Assembly (NCBI RefSeq): GCF_030160835.1
Contig: NZ_BSPC01000008.1
Coordinates: forward strand, 1-62,081
Source: Labrys miyagiensis
GTDB lineage: Bacteria > Pseudomonadota > Alphaproteobacteria > Rhizobiales > Labraceae
Reading direction: 5' to 3'
DNA: 62,081 bases
A program made the position numbers and the translations under genes. The number at the start of each line of letters is the position of its first letter. Position 1 is the first letter of the stretch. The notes below the pieces were generated by a model. That model worked only from the letters and a program-made list of their open reading frames with translations. It was not told the origin of the DNA and ran no database searches. Shown in pieces: positions 8,702-17,189 of this stretch.

Positions 8702-9484
8702 CTAGTTGCCGTTCACGATGACGTTGTCGGGAAGATCCGCGGTTGTCGTGTCATTCGGATTTACCGCAGTGGTCAGGCCGGGCGGGCTGAAGGAGTTGCC
8801 CGGGGCCTGCAGGCCGATGCTACCTGTGCCAGGAGTGCCTTTTGATGCGCTCGTTGGCGGCGTGAACGACGTCACGGTGGCTGCCTTGGCCCGCGCGGCA
8901 AGTTCCCCGTTCAGCCTCATGGTCTGGAGGGCGAGCATGTTGTTTGCGGTCTGGATCGCCTGATTCCAGACCGAGGCGGAGGCGATGCGTGCCGCGGTAT
9001 TCTGGTCGAAAGCGGCCTGTTCGCCCTGGGCAGAGCCGATTACGCCCTGAACCTGTTGCTCAGTCGAGGCGTTGCTCTGCAGCGCTGTCGCTACGAGGTC
9101 CGTCGCGTTCAGCACCTGGGCGAAGGTGCCAGTCTGCAGGGAGCTGATGCTGTTCGGGACCTGCAGCAGCGAGGCGAGGTCGAGGCCGCCTACCGACGTG
9201 GTATTCACTCCCAAGGCCGCGCCGGAGCCATCAACCGCACTTCCGGCGACCGATTGCGTGCCGACTTGAGCCGACTGCCCTGCCGCTCCTGGCGTGGTCA
9301 AGCTGCGGGTCGTGCCCTGCGAGGGCGACACAGTGGACTGGTTGGCGGATGCTGCCTTCCGCATGCAGTTGGCGATGCCGACTTCCTTGGTGAGCCGCTG
9401 CGCGTCGCTGATAGGTACACCCTGAGCGAATGCCGGTGCGGCCAACAATGTCGTGGTCGCGAGCGCAACGAGAAGCGTTCTCAT
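8702..9484 (-). CDS. VirB5-like minor pilin, first copy
   Basis: The 260-residue product starts at ATG 9484, overlapping the virB4 stop (ATGA). Residues 1-20 are a signal peptide ending in APAFAQ, then GVPISDAQRL, the same mature start as the next gene. The body is Gln/Ala/Thr-rich with predicted long helices (residues 95-200) and a low-complexity Pro/Gly tail. Sequence identity to the downstream copy is limited beyond the N terminus, so the two may occupy different pilus sites. Tandem VirB5-type genes are an unusual feature of this operon. Confidence 0.8.
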   Translation of the reverse strand: MRTLLVALATTTLLAAPAFAQGVPISDAQRLTKEVGIANCMRKAASANQSTVSPSQGTTRSLTTPGAAGQSAQVGTQSVAGSAVDGSGAALGVNTTSVGGLDLASLLQVPNSISSLQTGTFAQVLNATDLVATALQSNASTEQQVQGVIGSAQGEQAAFDQNTAARIASASVWNQAIQTANNMLALQTMRLNGELAARAKAATVTSFTPPTSASKGTPGTGSIGLQAPGNSFSPPGLTTAVNPNDTTTADLPDNVIVNGN

Positions 9485-12033
9485 GGAGTAGCCTCCTTTT
9501 TCCAGCCGCAGAAATAGGGAAGCCATTGATCGGGCTGTTCGCCGTACCGGGCGCGCAGGCGAGCGCACTCCTCCACTGACTCAACCGTTCCCGACATGAC
9601 CTTGACCAGGTCGGGCATCATCGAAAGATCGAGCTTGGCGATGACCGAGTCATGCTCGGATCGGATCAGGAACTCGCGGGACTCCGGCAGCGCCGTCCGA
9701 ACCCAGTTGAATTCGGTGTCCGTAAGCTTGAACCCCCCGTTTTCTTGCCCATTGGCATCGCGCGAGGATTGGTAGCTCGACGCATCGGCTTTGACGTTTG
9801 GGAAGAATATGTTGACGGAGGTCTGTTCCAACAGGGTGTGAGCGATCTTCGCGCTGATGACGTCCTTGGCCGACTGCGTGCCAAACCCAACCAAGCCGAC
9901 AAGCTTACGAATGGTCTTGAGCTTATCGTTCAGCTTGGCCGAGAAGCGCTCATCGCCGAGGACTTTCCAGCCCTCGTCAATGAAGAGCATGAAGGGACGC
10001 TTACCGTCGACCATGCCTTCCAGGCGATGGAAGATGTAGAACAGCGCCGCCGATCGGGTGTCCTCGTCATCTAGAATCGTCGTGAGGTCGAAGCCCACAA
10101 TGCCGTTCTCGTTGTCCCATCTGTCAACGTCGTTGTTGAACAGCCAGCCCCTGTCGGTGAGCCAGATCTCGAAGCGGGCCGCGATGTCGTCGCTGTGCGC
10201 CTTCTGGCTGCCACTCAGCAGTTCCGGCACCATGTCCATGCGCCGCTCACGCCTGGGATATTGAAAGAGCTGATCCACCGCTCGCTCGACGATGCGTTCC
10301 TCTTCGACCGTCAGCCGTCCCTCGTTGCGGGGACGGACCAAGAGCTTGATCAGCTGCGTCACGAAATCCCGGTCGGCTGGCGTGTCATCGACCTGAAGGG
10401 GATTGAAGCCGGTGGGCTTGCCCGGCTGCAAGACTTCATATTGGCCGCCCATGGCTCGGATGAAGACCTCCCCGCCCCTATCCTTGTCGAAGAAGGCGAG
10501 GCGCGGATTGACCCGCATCGCCTGCGACGAGAGAAAGGAGAGCGCCACGGTTTTGCCCGAGCCGGATGGCCCAATGACCGAAAAGTTGCCGAGCTGGCGA
10601 ACGTGGAAATTGAAGTAGTAGGGCGATTGGCTCTTCGACATGAGGAGCGATATCGCCGGTCCCCAGTGATTGCCCTCACGCTTGCCGACCGCGTAGTTGT
10701 GGAATGAAGCGAACCCGACGAAATTGGCTGACGAAATCGTCATTCGGCGCGCGATATATTCGAAGTTGCCCGGCAATTGAGCCCAAAAGCACCCCTCTTG
10801 ATTAAGGTCCTCGCGCACGGGCACGACGCCTTGGTTCGTCACGACCTTCGTCAGCAGCTGGACTGCCTTTTCCAGCTCGGCGCGCGTGTTCCCCAGTCCC
10901 ATCACCGTCAGGTGGTACAAGCCGTTGACCCCTTCGCCTTTCGCCACTTCGTCACGGGCGGTGCGCATGTGGCTCACCAACACGGTGTCGCGTTCGTCGG
11001 ATGAGGCGAGCTGCCTCTCGACGAGGTTGATGTGCTGGATCGCCTCCGCGCGGTCGCTCAGGGCAAAGGACTGGGTTGCGATGAATTCACCGGGGATTTT
11101 CAGCATGGCGTCAAAGACGCCGGCAAAGGTCTCGCCGCGTAGCTCACGCACGCCGATGAAGCCGCCGAACCGCGTGCCCGTGTCGGCTGGGCCGCGGAGT
11201 TCCAGTTCCCGCTTGCCAAAAGTCACACGCCTGGTTGGAATATATTCGTTGAGCGGCATGCGCGGCAAGCGCATGACCATCGGCACGCCGCCGTTGAGGA
11301 GCTGCGCCAGGAACTCCACAGGCTCGGATCGGAAACGGTAAAGGCGCTTTTCACCGCCCGTTTCGCGGCTGGCGGTCGCCTCTCCTTCAACTTCCTCCAG
11401 ATCCTTCACGTCGATGAACTCGACTAAGCCGACGCGCTCGATGCTGACTTCCTTGATGATTCTCAGCACGCGGGCGCCAATCCGGCGCATGTCGGTTTCG
11501 AATGCGGCAACGTGCTGCGTCAGTTCCTTGAGGGCTTCAGCCTCTTCATTGTCCCCGGTGGCGCCAGAATGGCGGCCGAAGAACCGAAAAATGTTGTCGG
11601 CAAAGCCCACCTTGCCGCGGAAGCTGGGTTTTCGGAGCACCGTGAAATAGAGATCGTTGATGTAAAGGCGCTTGTCCTTGAGTGAATCCATGTAGCGCTC
11701 GTTCACCAACCTGGCGAAGGGATTCTTGAATTCGCCTGGCATGTGCGTGGGAACACTACGACGAATGATATGCGCATAAACCGCATACCGGCTGTCACCG
11801 AGCGCCCGGAGGAAGGTGTTGCGGTACTCCGCCATCTGGTCGATCGTCGAGTAGTCCGCCGTGTCGTGGCAAAAGCCTTCGATCTTCAGGATTTGAACAA
11901 GCATGCCGTCTTTGGTGCGCAACGTCCTCTCATCGACATGGCGCGTATAAGGTACGTGGTCGGCGACTTTCGCCTCGCGGCCAAGCTCCGCGCCATAGGC
12001 CAATGAGGTTCGAACGTTCTTTGCAAGCGTCAT
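9481..12033 (-). CDS. virB4: VirB4 ATPase
   Basis: This is the largest ATPase of the apparatus (CagE/TrbE/VirB family), needed for pilus biogenesis. At 850 residues it is somewhat longer than the usual 790-820. The N-terminal domain covers residues 1-450; Walker A is GPSGSGKT at about 488-495, and Walker B is PFMLFIDEGWKVL near 660. The ATG at 12033 lies 10 nt after virB3. Confidence 0.96.
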   Translation of the reverse strand: MTLAKNVRTSLAYGAELGREAKVADHVPYTRHVDERTLRTKDGMLVQILKIEGFCHDTADYSTIDQMAEYRNTFLRALGDSRYAVYAHIIRRSVPTHMPGEFKNPFARLVNERYMDSLKDKRLYINDLYFTVLRKPSFRGKVGFADNIFRFFGRHSGATGDNEEAEALKELTQHVAAFETDMRRIGARVLRIIKEVSIERVGLVEFIDVKDLEEVEGEATASRETGGEKRLYRFRSEPVEFLAQLLNGGVPMVMRLPRMPLNEYIPTRRVTFGKRELELRGPADTGTRFGGFIGVRELRGETFAGVFDAMLKIPGEFIATQSFALSDRAEAIQHINLVERQLASSDERDTVLVSHMRTARDEVAKGEGVNGLYHLTVMGLGNTRAELEKAVQLLTKVVTNQGVVPVREDLNQEGCFWAQLPGNFEYIARRMTISSANFVGFASFHNYAVGKREGNHWGPAISLLMSKSQSPYYFNFHVRQLGNFSVIGPSGSGKTVALSFLSSQAMRVNPRLAFFDKDRGGEVFIRAMGGQYEVLQPGKPTGFNPLQVDDTPADRDFVTQLIKLLVRPRNEGRLTVEEERIVERAVDQLFQYPRRERRMDMVPELLSGSQKAHSDDIAARFEIWLTDRGWLFNNDVDRWDNENGIVGFDLTTILDDEDTRSAALFYIFHRLEGMVDGKRPFMLFIDEGWKVLGDERFSAKLNDKLKTIRKLVGLVGFGTQSAKDVISAKIAHTLLEQTSVNIFFPNVKADASSYQSSRDANGQENGGFKLTDTEFNWVRTALPESREFLIRSEHDSVIAKLDLSMMPDLVKVMSGTVESVEECARLRARYGEQPDQWLPYFCGWKKEATP

Positions 12034-12043
12034 AGAAGCAAGC

Positions 12044-12346
12044 CTAGTCAGGAGAGAAGGAGTTCGCGCCCCAGAACGCTTTGTTCCGGACAGGCATCGT
12101 TTTCGTGAGCTTCACCCTCAGTATTTCGACGAAATACGGATCACGAATGGTCAGCATGTACAAAATGGGGTGAGTGATGATGAACCAGAGGAACATCGCA
12201 AGGTGATGGGAGACCACGAAGACCGTGGTGACACCCATCCCCTGTGCGATGAAGGCACCTCTGGGAACACCCCACATCATCGTCGGCCTTGTCAGTGGGA
12301 CGACAAGCGGCGAGATCTTGAGGACGGCGTCCGGTTGGTAAGCCAT
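12044..12346 (-). CDS. virB3: VirB3 inner-membrane protein
   Basis: This product of 100 residues has two close transmembrane helices (about residues 28-65) and the family pattern of a short N terminus with PLVVPLTRPTMMWGVP. VirB3 acts with VirB4 and the pilin at the inner membrane. The open frame extends upstream into virB2, but ATG 12346 lies 5 nt after the virB2 stop and gives the expected size. Confidence 0.93.
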   Translation of the reverse strand: MAYQPDAVLKISPLVVPLTRPTMMWGVPRGAFIAQGMGVTTVFVVSHHLAMFLWFIITHPILYMLTIRDPYFVEILRVKLTKTMPVRNKAFWGANSFSPD

Positions 12347-12351
12347 GACCG

Positions 12352-12714
12352 TCAGCCGCCGCCGACGGCGGATTGAATGGTGCTCACGATCTCGGGCGCG
12401 CCGAACGCGATGGCCGAGCCGACGAAATAGGCGACGAGCCATCCCCACGGGATCACGCTGCGCAAACAAGCCATGCCGATCGCAATCAGGCCTATGACAA
12501 ATACCGAGACCCCCAGCGGGCCCAGCATGACGGATTGGATTTGTTGGAGGATGGTGATGATCGGTTGGGCGATGCCTGCCGCCCCGCCGCCGACCGTCTG
12601 CGCCAGGGCGCTGTTCACCTGAAACGTCAACAGCGTCCCGGCCAAAGCTAGCGGCAAGATGGCCGCCTGGCGGGGCCGTGCAATCGCCTTCACCAATTTA
12701 TCTTTCAACTTCAT
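12352..12714 (-). CDS. virB2: VirB2 major pilin
   Basis: This 120-residue prepilin has a long, positively charged signal sequence (cleavage probably after NSALAQ, near residue 39) and two hydrophobic helices (about 62-82 and 88-108), matching the VirB2/TrbC pilin family. The start overlaps the virB1 stop (TGATG). Confidence 0.93.
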   Translation of the reverse strand: MKLKDKLVKAIARPRQAAILPLALAGTLLTFQVNSALAQTVGGGAAGIAQPIITILQQIQSVMLGPLGVSVFVIGLIAIGMACLRSVIPWGWLVAYFVGSAIAFGAPEIVSTIQSAVGGG

Positions 12715-13622
12715 CAGTTTCCGTCTCCGGTGTTACCTACGTAGAGGACCGTTCCGCCAATCCATGGATTGGTCGGCTTTTCGGTCGATGGCTGGTTGAT
12801 GAGGAGGATGCCTTGGCTCTCGGCTTTGGCTCCTTGCGTATCGGAGATCGGCACGACATGGCCCGAGCCCACCGGTACTCCTTTGCCGCGCTGCAAAGCA
12901 TTGTCGTAGCCATAGTAAGCATTGGCCACGGTCGCGACGTAATTGACGGTTTCGCGGTAGGCGGGCACGCCTCGCGCCTTATAGACGGCCTCTTGCCCGG
13001 CGTTATAGGCTGCCAGTATTAGAAACACGTTGCCGCCGAACTCCGTGTCGAGATCCTTGAGGAAGGTGATCCCGCCCTTGATGTTCCGCGCCGCGTCGCA
13101 AATATCGCTCACGCGATATTGCGCGGCCGTGTCCGGCATCAGCTGCATGGGGCCGCGCGCGCCAGCATCCGAATTGTTGTTTTGACCCCAATCGCTTTCC
13201 TTTTCGGCGATGGCCAGCGCGAGCTTGGCGTCAACGCCCTGCGCTTGTGCCTCCGACTGGATCATCTCCTTGATGGTATCGGCGGGGACGTTGCCATCCG
13301 GGCAGCGCGGGCCATCCGGGGCGCGATATTTGATGTCCACCACAAGCGGGCTTGAGCCCAATTGCCTCCGCGTATCGGACCCGAGAATTGCCTTACTGAT
13401 GCCATTCTGGTCGTTCTGAGCGGCAACATTCGCTCGCGCTGTTTCTCGTGTGGTTTCACTTGCACCTTCGACTACCGTCACATTGACGGGGCCAAGCGCT
13501 GCCACCGGTGGGTTTGCTTCATCCGCCGATGCGGACTGCATCGCGGCAGCCCCCAAGAGCGCCACCCCCGACAACATTGCGGCATACCGACTTCCCATGT
13601 ACCCCAAGCTCCAACGCGTCAT
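12714..13622 (-). CDS. virB1: VirB1 lytic transglycosylase
   Basis: This is the peptidoglycan-cleaving enzyme that opens the wall for the channel. The SLT domain is clear: LALAIAEKESDWGQNNNSD holds the catalytic Glu, followed by ARGPMQLMPDTA and AAYNAGQEAV. There is a signal peptide (cleaved after QSASADE). I chose ATG 13622 (302 residues); ATG 13598 would start right at the signal peptide and is also possible. About 100 residues between signal and SLT domain are unassigned. This is the first gene of the operon, with the promoter expected in the 120-nt gap to the divergent gene. Confidence 0.92.
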   Translation of the reverse strand: MTRWSLGYMGSRYAAMLSGVALLGAAAMQSASADEANPPVAALGPVNVTVVEGASETTRETARANVAAQNDQNGISKAILGSDTRRQLGSSPLVVDIKYRAPDGPRCPDGNVPADTIKEMIQSEAQAQGVDAKLALAIAEKESDWGQNNNSDAGARGPMQLMPDTAAQYRVSDICDAARNIKGGITFLKDLDTEFGGNVFLILAAYNAGQEAVYKARGVPAYRETVNYVATVANAYYGYDNALQRGKGVPVGSGHVVPISDTQGAKAESQGILLINQPSTEKPTNPWIGGTVLYVGNTGDGN

Positions 13623-13743
13623 ATAAAGTGCTTCGTGATTAAAATCGTCACGGTGATACGGTCCGAAGCACTGCAAAAATGATTGTGTCGCAACATATAT
13701 GACGTTATGATTGATGATCAAGTGAAATTGCGGAGTTCACACC
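13623..13743. promoter_or_regulatory. Divergent intergenic region between virB1 and the secreted-protein genes
   Basis: This is the only gap from which both the virB operon and the plus-strand set can be transcribed. It is AT-rich around 13690-13730 (acatatatgacgttatga) and contains the near-palindromic tgattgatgatca at 13707-13719. I see no unambiguous -35/-10 pair, so the promoter call rests on gene arrangement. Confidence 0.5.
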
Positions 13744-14295
13744 GTGAATTTTCCTCGCCTCAACCACCGATCCCCGCGCGATCTTAAGCCCGTTCCAAGC
13801 CTCCTTACAGGAATCGGAATGGCCTTCCTGATTGGCGTCGCGCCCGCCCCTGTGAATGCGCAGGATGCCTCCCTTGGGTGCTATGTCCTCCTATGTGCCG
13901 CGGCCGTGAATCCGAGTTGGTCGGGCATTCCCGCCTGCGTGCCGAAGATGGAAAAGCTGTTCGAGATGCTCGGCAAGGGCGACCCGTGGCCGTCTTGTCC
14001 CGAGGGCGGCGAGGTCGGGGGCCTTAACTATCAGCCCTATCTGCCCTGCCCCGAAGGCACTGTCGCGGGGACCATGGTCGATAACTCCTCGAGCGGCGGC
14101 GAGGAATGGCAGCCCAATGGAAACGGCAATCTGTGTGGGCAAGTTACGACAATCGTCGGTGGCTTCCGAAATGAGGGACCGACGGTAGCTGTCAGCGCGA
14201 CAGCAAGACCGACGCGGTCCGATCCTTACAACGTTGAGATCTCAACGCCGGGGCGGGCCCCTTTCACCTTCTGGTTTGCCCTGCACGGATCCTGA
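13744..14295 (+). CDS. Exported Cys-rich protein, TrbM-like
   Basis: This 183-residue product has a signal peptide (about residues 1-40, ending VNAQD) and six or more Cys residues. The mature N terminus has a CxxxLC motif followed by a Cys about 20 residues on and then an aromatic/Lys segment (CVPKMEKLFEMLGK). That spacing resembles TrbM-type conjugation proteins, which are periplasmic and of unknown biochemical role. It begins a plus-strand series divergent from virB1. The TrbM link is by pattern only; an alternative is an unrelated disulphide-stabilised periplasmic protein. Confidence 0.65.
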   Translation: MNFPRLNHRSPRDLKPVPSLLTGIGMAFLIGVAPAPVNAQDASLGCYVLLCAAAVNPSWSGIPACVPKMEKLFEMLGKGDPWPSCPEGGEVGGLNYQPYLPCPEGTVAGTMVDNSSSGGEEWQPNGNGNLCGQVTTIVGGFRNEGPTVAVSATARPTRSDPYNVEISTPGRAPFTFWFALHGS

Positions 14296-14444
14296 AAACG
14301 CATGGCCGTGCGCAAAGGTGCTTGGCGGTCGTCTCGACCACACTCGGCAATAATTTCAAGACCGTGTCGCCCTTGAGATTGGCTCGCCCGCGAACGAGGG
14401 ACGGGACGGACCTTACCGTTCACCCACTTCAAAAGGAGATGTCG

Positions 14445-14708
14445 ATGATGTTTCGCCCGGCCCAGAACGTTCGTCTCGTCAATGAAGGCGACTGGCTCGT
14501 CATGGTCATCATGGCGGTCCTGCTCGTTGGTCTTGCGATTTTCTTTATCTTCGCGGGCGTGGATTGGGTCATCGCGGGGTATCGCGCCAAGGCGACATGG
14601 CAGCACCTGGGCTGGTCCGTCCTGATCACGGCCATCACAGGCTGGCTCGTCTCCCAGATCGTGTTTCGCCTCATCCGCGCGGTCGCAGGTCCGCGGCGCA
14701 ATAGCTGA
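14445..14708 (+). CDS. Small inner-membrane protein
   Basis: This product of 87 residues has two strong transmembrane helices (about residues 18-42 and 58-78) and a basic C terminus. The start at 14445 is set by an aaaggag Shine-Dalgarno at 14432-14437, 7 nt ahead; the open frame extends further upstream without translation signals. The family is not recognised. It sits in the divergent exported-protein set and is probably an accessory membrane component. Confidence 0.7.
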   Translation: MMFRPAQNVRLVNEGDWLVMVIMAVLLVGLAIFFIFAGVDWVIAGYRAKATWQHLGWSVLITAITGWLVSQIVFRLIRAVAGPRRNS

Positions 14709-14718
14709 GGGGATAGCC

Positions 14719-15312
14719 TTGCCAAGACGTTTGACTCTCCCTTTGATTGCCGGCCTCTTGCTCGCATCGACGCATGCCCGGGCGCAGAATTCGTCGCGGC
14801 CCGATGACTGGCGCCCCATGATCTACTCGAACCTTGGAGAGTCGCCTCCAGCACCAGACGCGGCTCCTTATGCCGAGCTCTGGCACAATGAAATTGCTGC
14901 CAACGACAAGGCCTATTCGGATCAAGGCGACACGCAATACACCGGCGGACATGCGCCCGCCACCGAAGTCCACTTCGTGGTACGCGACACTCAGCGCGTC
15001 GCGGTGCTCTCGCTGCTGGACACCTCGACCGGCTGCACCGCGAAGACAGACATTGCCGCGGACAACGCCTCCATAAAATTCTGTCCTCTCAAGATCGCCA
15101 TCTATGAGGCAGGTGCGGTCACCACGGCGGCGGGCCGTATGGGATGCTTCCTCGAGTTGAACGCCCCCACGAGTGGCGACCCTTCGAATAGCGTGAGCTA
15201 TGCGACATACGACATCGGCGCGCGATCCTTCAAAACCGGTGTGATCGTCAACCACGAGCCGGTGCCCGGCTGTTCTGAGATCATCTCCCTCGACAAACAG
15301 TTGGTGCCGTAA
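14719..15312 (+). CDS. Secreted protein of unknown function
   Basis: This 197-residue product starts at TTG 14719 behind a gagggga Shine-Dalgarno that overlaps the previous stop region. It has a signal peptide (cleavage after HARAQ, near residue 22) and four Cys in the mature part, consistent with two disulphides. There are no recognisable motifs. It is a likely periplasmic or outer-surface partner of the VirB system because of its position. Confidence 0.75.
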   Translation: MPRRLTLPLIAGLLLASTHARAQNSSRPDDWRPMIYSNLGESPPAPDAAPYAELWHNEIAANDKAYSDQGDTQYTGGHAPATEVHFVVRDTQRVAVLSLLDTSTGCTAKTDIAADNASIKFCPLKIAIYEAGAVTTAAGRMGCFLELNAPTSGDPSNSVSYATYDIGARSFKTGVIVNHEPVPGCSEIISLDKQLVP

Positions 15313-15353
15313 CGCCAGTCGGCGCCACTTAGGCAATTCCAAGGAGTTAACCC

Positions 15354-15800
15354 ATGCGCTGTATCCCCCCTGCCCTCGCCTTTGCGGCCACCTTGTGCGG
15401 TTTCACGCCGACCCAGGCCGCGGAGAGCAAAGCCTTTCACCTGACGCCGACGCTCGCTCACGCCAATGTCAGCCACGATCCTGACGGCCTTTGGAAGCCA
15501 AGCGACTTCTCCCCGTTCGGTAACCCTCCGCACCTTCCCAGCATCTACACCGCGACGCTCAAGACTCCCACGGGCGAGTGGATTCTCTCCATGCTCGACA
15601 ACCAGTGCTCGCCGCAGAGTGACTGCCAGGCGGTGCTCGCCTTCAAGAGCAAGGATGGCGGCTGGAAGATTGTCGCGAACCCGTCGCTCGTCATGGGCGG
15701 CACGGCGACCCTCTCAGCGACCTTCAAGACGATCACGACCGAGGAAGTCGACGACTCCGCCAACGGTTTCACCGGCAAGTATGATGTGGGAGCCCCTTGA
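15354..15800 (+). CDS. Secreted protein of unknown function
   Basis: This 148-residue product has a clear signal peptide (cleavage after PTQAA, near residue 23) and an aaggag Shine-Dalgarno 7-8 nt before the ATG. The mature part has two close Cys (NQCSPQSDCQ) and alternating beta-type segments (ATLKTPTGEWILSML). It has a loose layout similarity to the preceding gene (about 40-residue lead, then a beta-rich Cys loop), so the two may be distant paralogues. Function unknown. Confidence 0.75.
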   Translation: MRCIPPALAFAATLCGFTPTQAAESKAFHLTPTLAHANVSHDPDGLWKPSDFSPFGNPPHLPSIYTATLKTPTGEWILSMLDNQCSPQSDCQAVLAFKSKDGGWKIVANPSLVMGGTATLSATFKTITTEEVDDSANGFTGKYDVGAP

Positions 15801-15801
15801 A

Positions 15802-16536
15802 ATGCGTCGTCTCCATCAATCTGTGCGCGTCATCTTTGACGCGCTGGCACTCGCATCGATGTTCCTCGCGACGACGGCATGGGCCGGCCAGAGCGCGACG
15901 AGCATTGCCGAGGCCGGCATGCCAGCGAACTGCGCCGATTACGCCGCCGCGGTGAGCAAGAGCGAGGGCAATTTCAACAGCACCTCGCCCACGGTCAACG
16001 GTGTAACGTGCTATGGGGCCTTTCAATTCTGCTCAGCCAAGGGGTCAGTGACAGGGGGCACCTTTAGCCAGTATTACAGCGGTACGCCCCAACAGTTCGA
16101 GAGCGATCCCTCCGCACAGGTTGCTGCGTGGACCCAATATGAGCAAAACAATTGGAACCAAGCCTCGAAGAACGGTCTGACATCAGCGGTGGGCCAGCAA
16201 GTTTGTTACGGCGGCCAGTGCGCCACGCTAACCCAATCCTCGATTTTGAAGGCTTGCCAGTTCGGGTGCGCCTCCAATGGTAAGCTCGCGAATTTCGTGA
16301 ATTCGGACTTCAACTGCAATGCTCCCGGCACCAGGGACGGCAACGGTACGAGCGTTTGCAGCTATCTAATATCCGGTTCCGGTTACGACGTCAGTTGCTT
16401 CACTGCGCAGACCGCTGACGGTGGCGCTTGCATGGTCGGTGGCGGCGATCTTGCGACGAGCACGACCACCACTCCCACCGGCAACATCCCCGCAGTCAGC
16501 TCCAGTGACATGATTGTTCCAGTTGGAACGGTCTGA
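15802..16536 (+). CDS. Exported lysozyme/transglycosylase-like protein
   Basis: The 244-residue product starts at ATG 15802, one nucleotide after the upstream stop, with gggag 9 nt ahead. After a signal peptide (ending AWAGQ) comes SKSEGNFNSTSP followed about 10 residues on by YGAFQF. This matches the shape of lysozyme-fold transglycosylases, where a catalytic Glu (ES-G) precedes a GAxGLMQ/GAYQF motif. Eight or more Cys follow, and the C-terminal 40 residues are Gly/Thr-rich. I infer a wall-remodelling enzyme beside VirB1; the catalytic assignment is motif-based. Confidence 0.6.
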   Translation: MRRLHQSVRVIFDALALASMFLATTAWAGQSATSIAEAGMPANCADYAAAVSKSEGNFNSTSPTVNGVTCYGAFQFCSAKGSVTGGTFSQYYSGTPQQFESDPSAQVAAWTQYEQNNWNQASKNGLTSAVGQQVCYGGQCATLTQSSILKACQFGCASNGKLANFVNSDFNCNAPGTRDGNGTSVCSYLISGSGYDVSCFTAQTADGGACMVGGGDLATSTTTTPTGNIPAVSSSDMIVPVGTV

Positions 16537-16601
16537 CTGCTGATGCCGTCTAGCCCTTCCCCCTGTCGACTGACCACGCCACGTTTTTGTCGGACGTTTC
16601 C

Positions 16602-17183
16602 ATGGATTTCACGCATGTCCGTCCCCCTGCCCTGCCCACTTTGCTTGCATGCCTTGGCTTGATCGCCGGTATGCCGATGCAGGCCCAGGGTGAACCGGCT
16701 CAGCCCTTCGCGGTACCGCAGAGCGGCGTCACGCTCATCACGGGCGACACCTGGCAGCAAAATGGTCTGCAAATGCGCCTCTATGGCGTGCAGTCTTGCA
16801 TTCGAGGGACGCAGTACACCAACCCCGCCGGCGCAAGGCTGGATTGCGGGGAGGCTTCAGCCGTCATGCTGGGTGCGCTTATAAAAGACACCCGTCCGGC
16901 CTGCACGCCGATCGCCCAGATCAACGGCACGGCTGAGAGCGAGCCGGCCACTATTCTCGTGGTTTGTACCGCGCATGTCGGGGCCAACAATCTCGATCTT
17001 GGGACCATCATGATCACGCAGGGCTACGCTTTCGCGGCTTTCACTCTCGCGGGAAAGCCAGTCTACACGCCATATATTGTTGCAGAAGCAGCGGCGAAGA
17101 ATGCCAAGGTGGGGCTCTGGGCAGCGCAGGACCTGCAGGATCCAAACGCAATCTTGTTCAATGCGGTGAACGCGTCTAAATGA
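16602..17183 (+). CDS. Exported nuclease-fold (SNase-like) protein, probably catalytically dead
   Basis: The 193-residue product has a signal peptide (ending MQAQGE) and the order of features of staphylococcal-nuclease domains: GDTWQQNGLQMRLYGVQ, then RLDCG, then VVCTAHVGANNLDLG, then GYAFAAF and GLWAAQDLQDP near the C terminus. The Glu after the first strand (usually DAPE) and the second Arg (usually in DRYGR) are not found, so hydrolysis is doubtful. Starts at TTG 16587 or ATG 16602 are both possible. It may act as a binding or structural protein in the envelope. Confidence 0.6.
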   Translation: MDFTHVRPPALPTLLACLGLIAGMPMQAQGEPAQPFAVPQSGVTLITGDTWQQNGLQMRLYGVQSCIRGTQYTNPAGARLDCGEASAVMLGALIKDTRPACTPIAQINGTAESEPATILVVCTAHVGANNLDLGTIMITQGYAFAAFTLAGKPVYTPYIVAEAAAKNAKVGLWAAQDLQDPNAILFNAVNASK

Positions 17184-17189
17184 CGAGCT

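Noticed and set aside
15466-16536. Long frame starting inside the previous gene
   Set aside because: The first 112 codons are Arg/Ser-rich shadow sequence. The real protein starts at ATG 15802 with a signal peptide.
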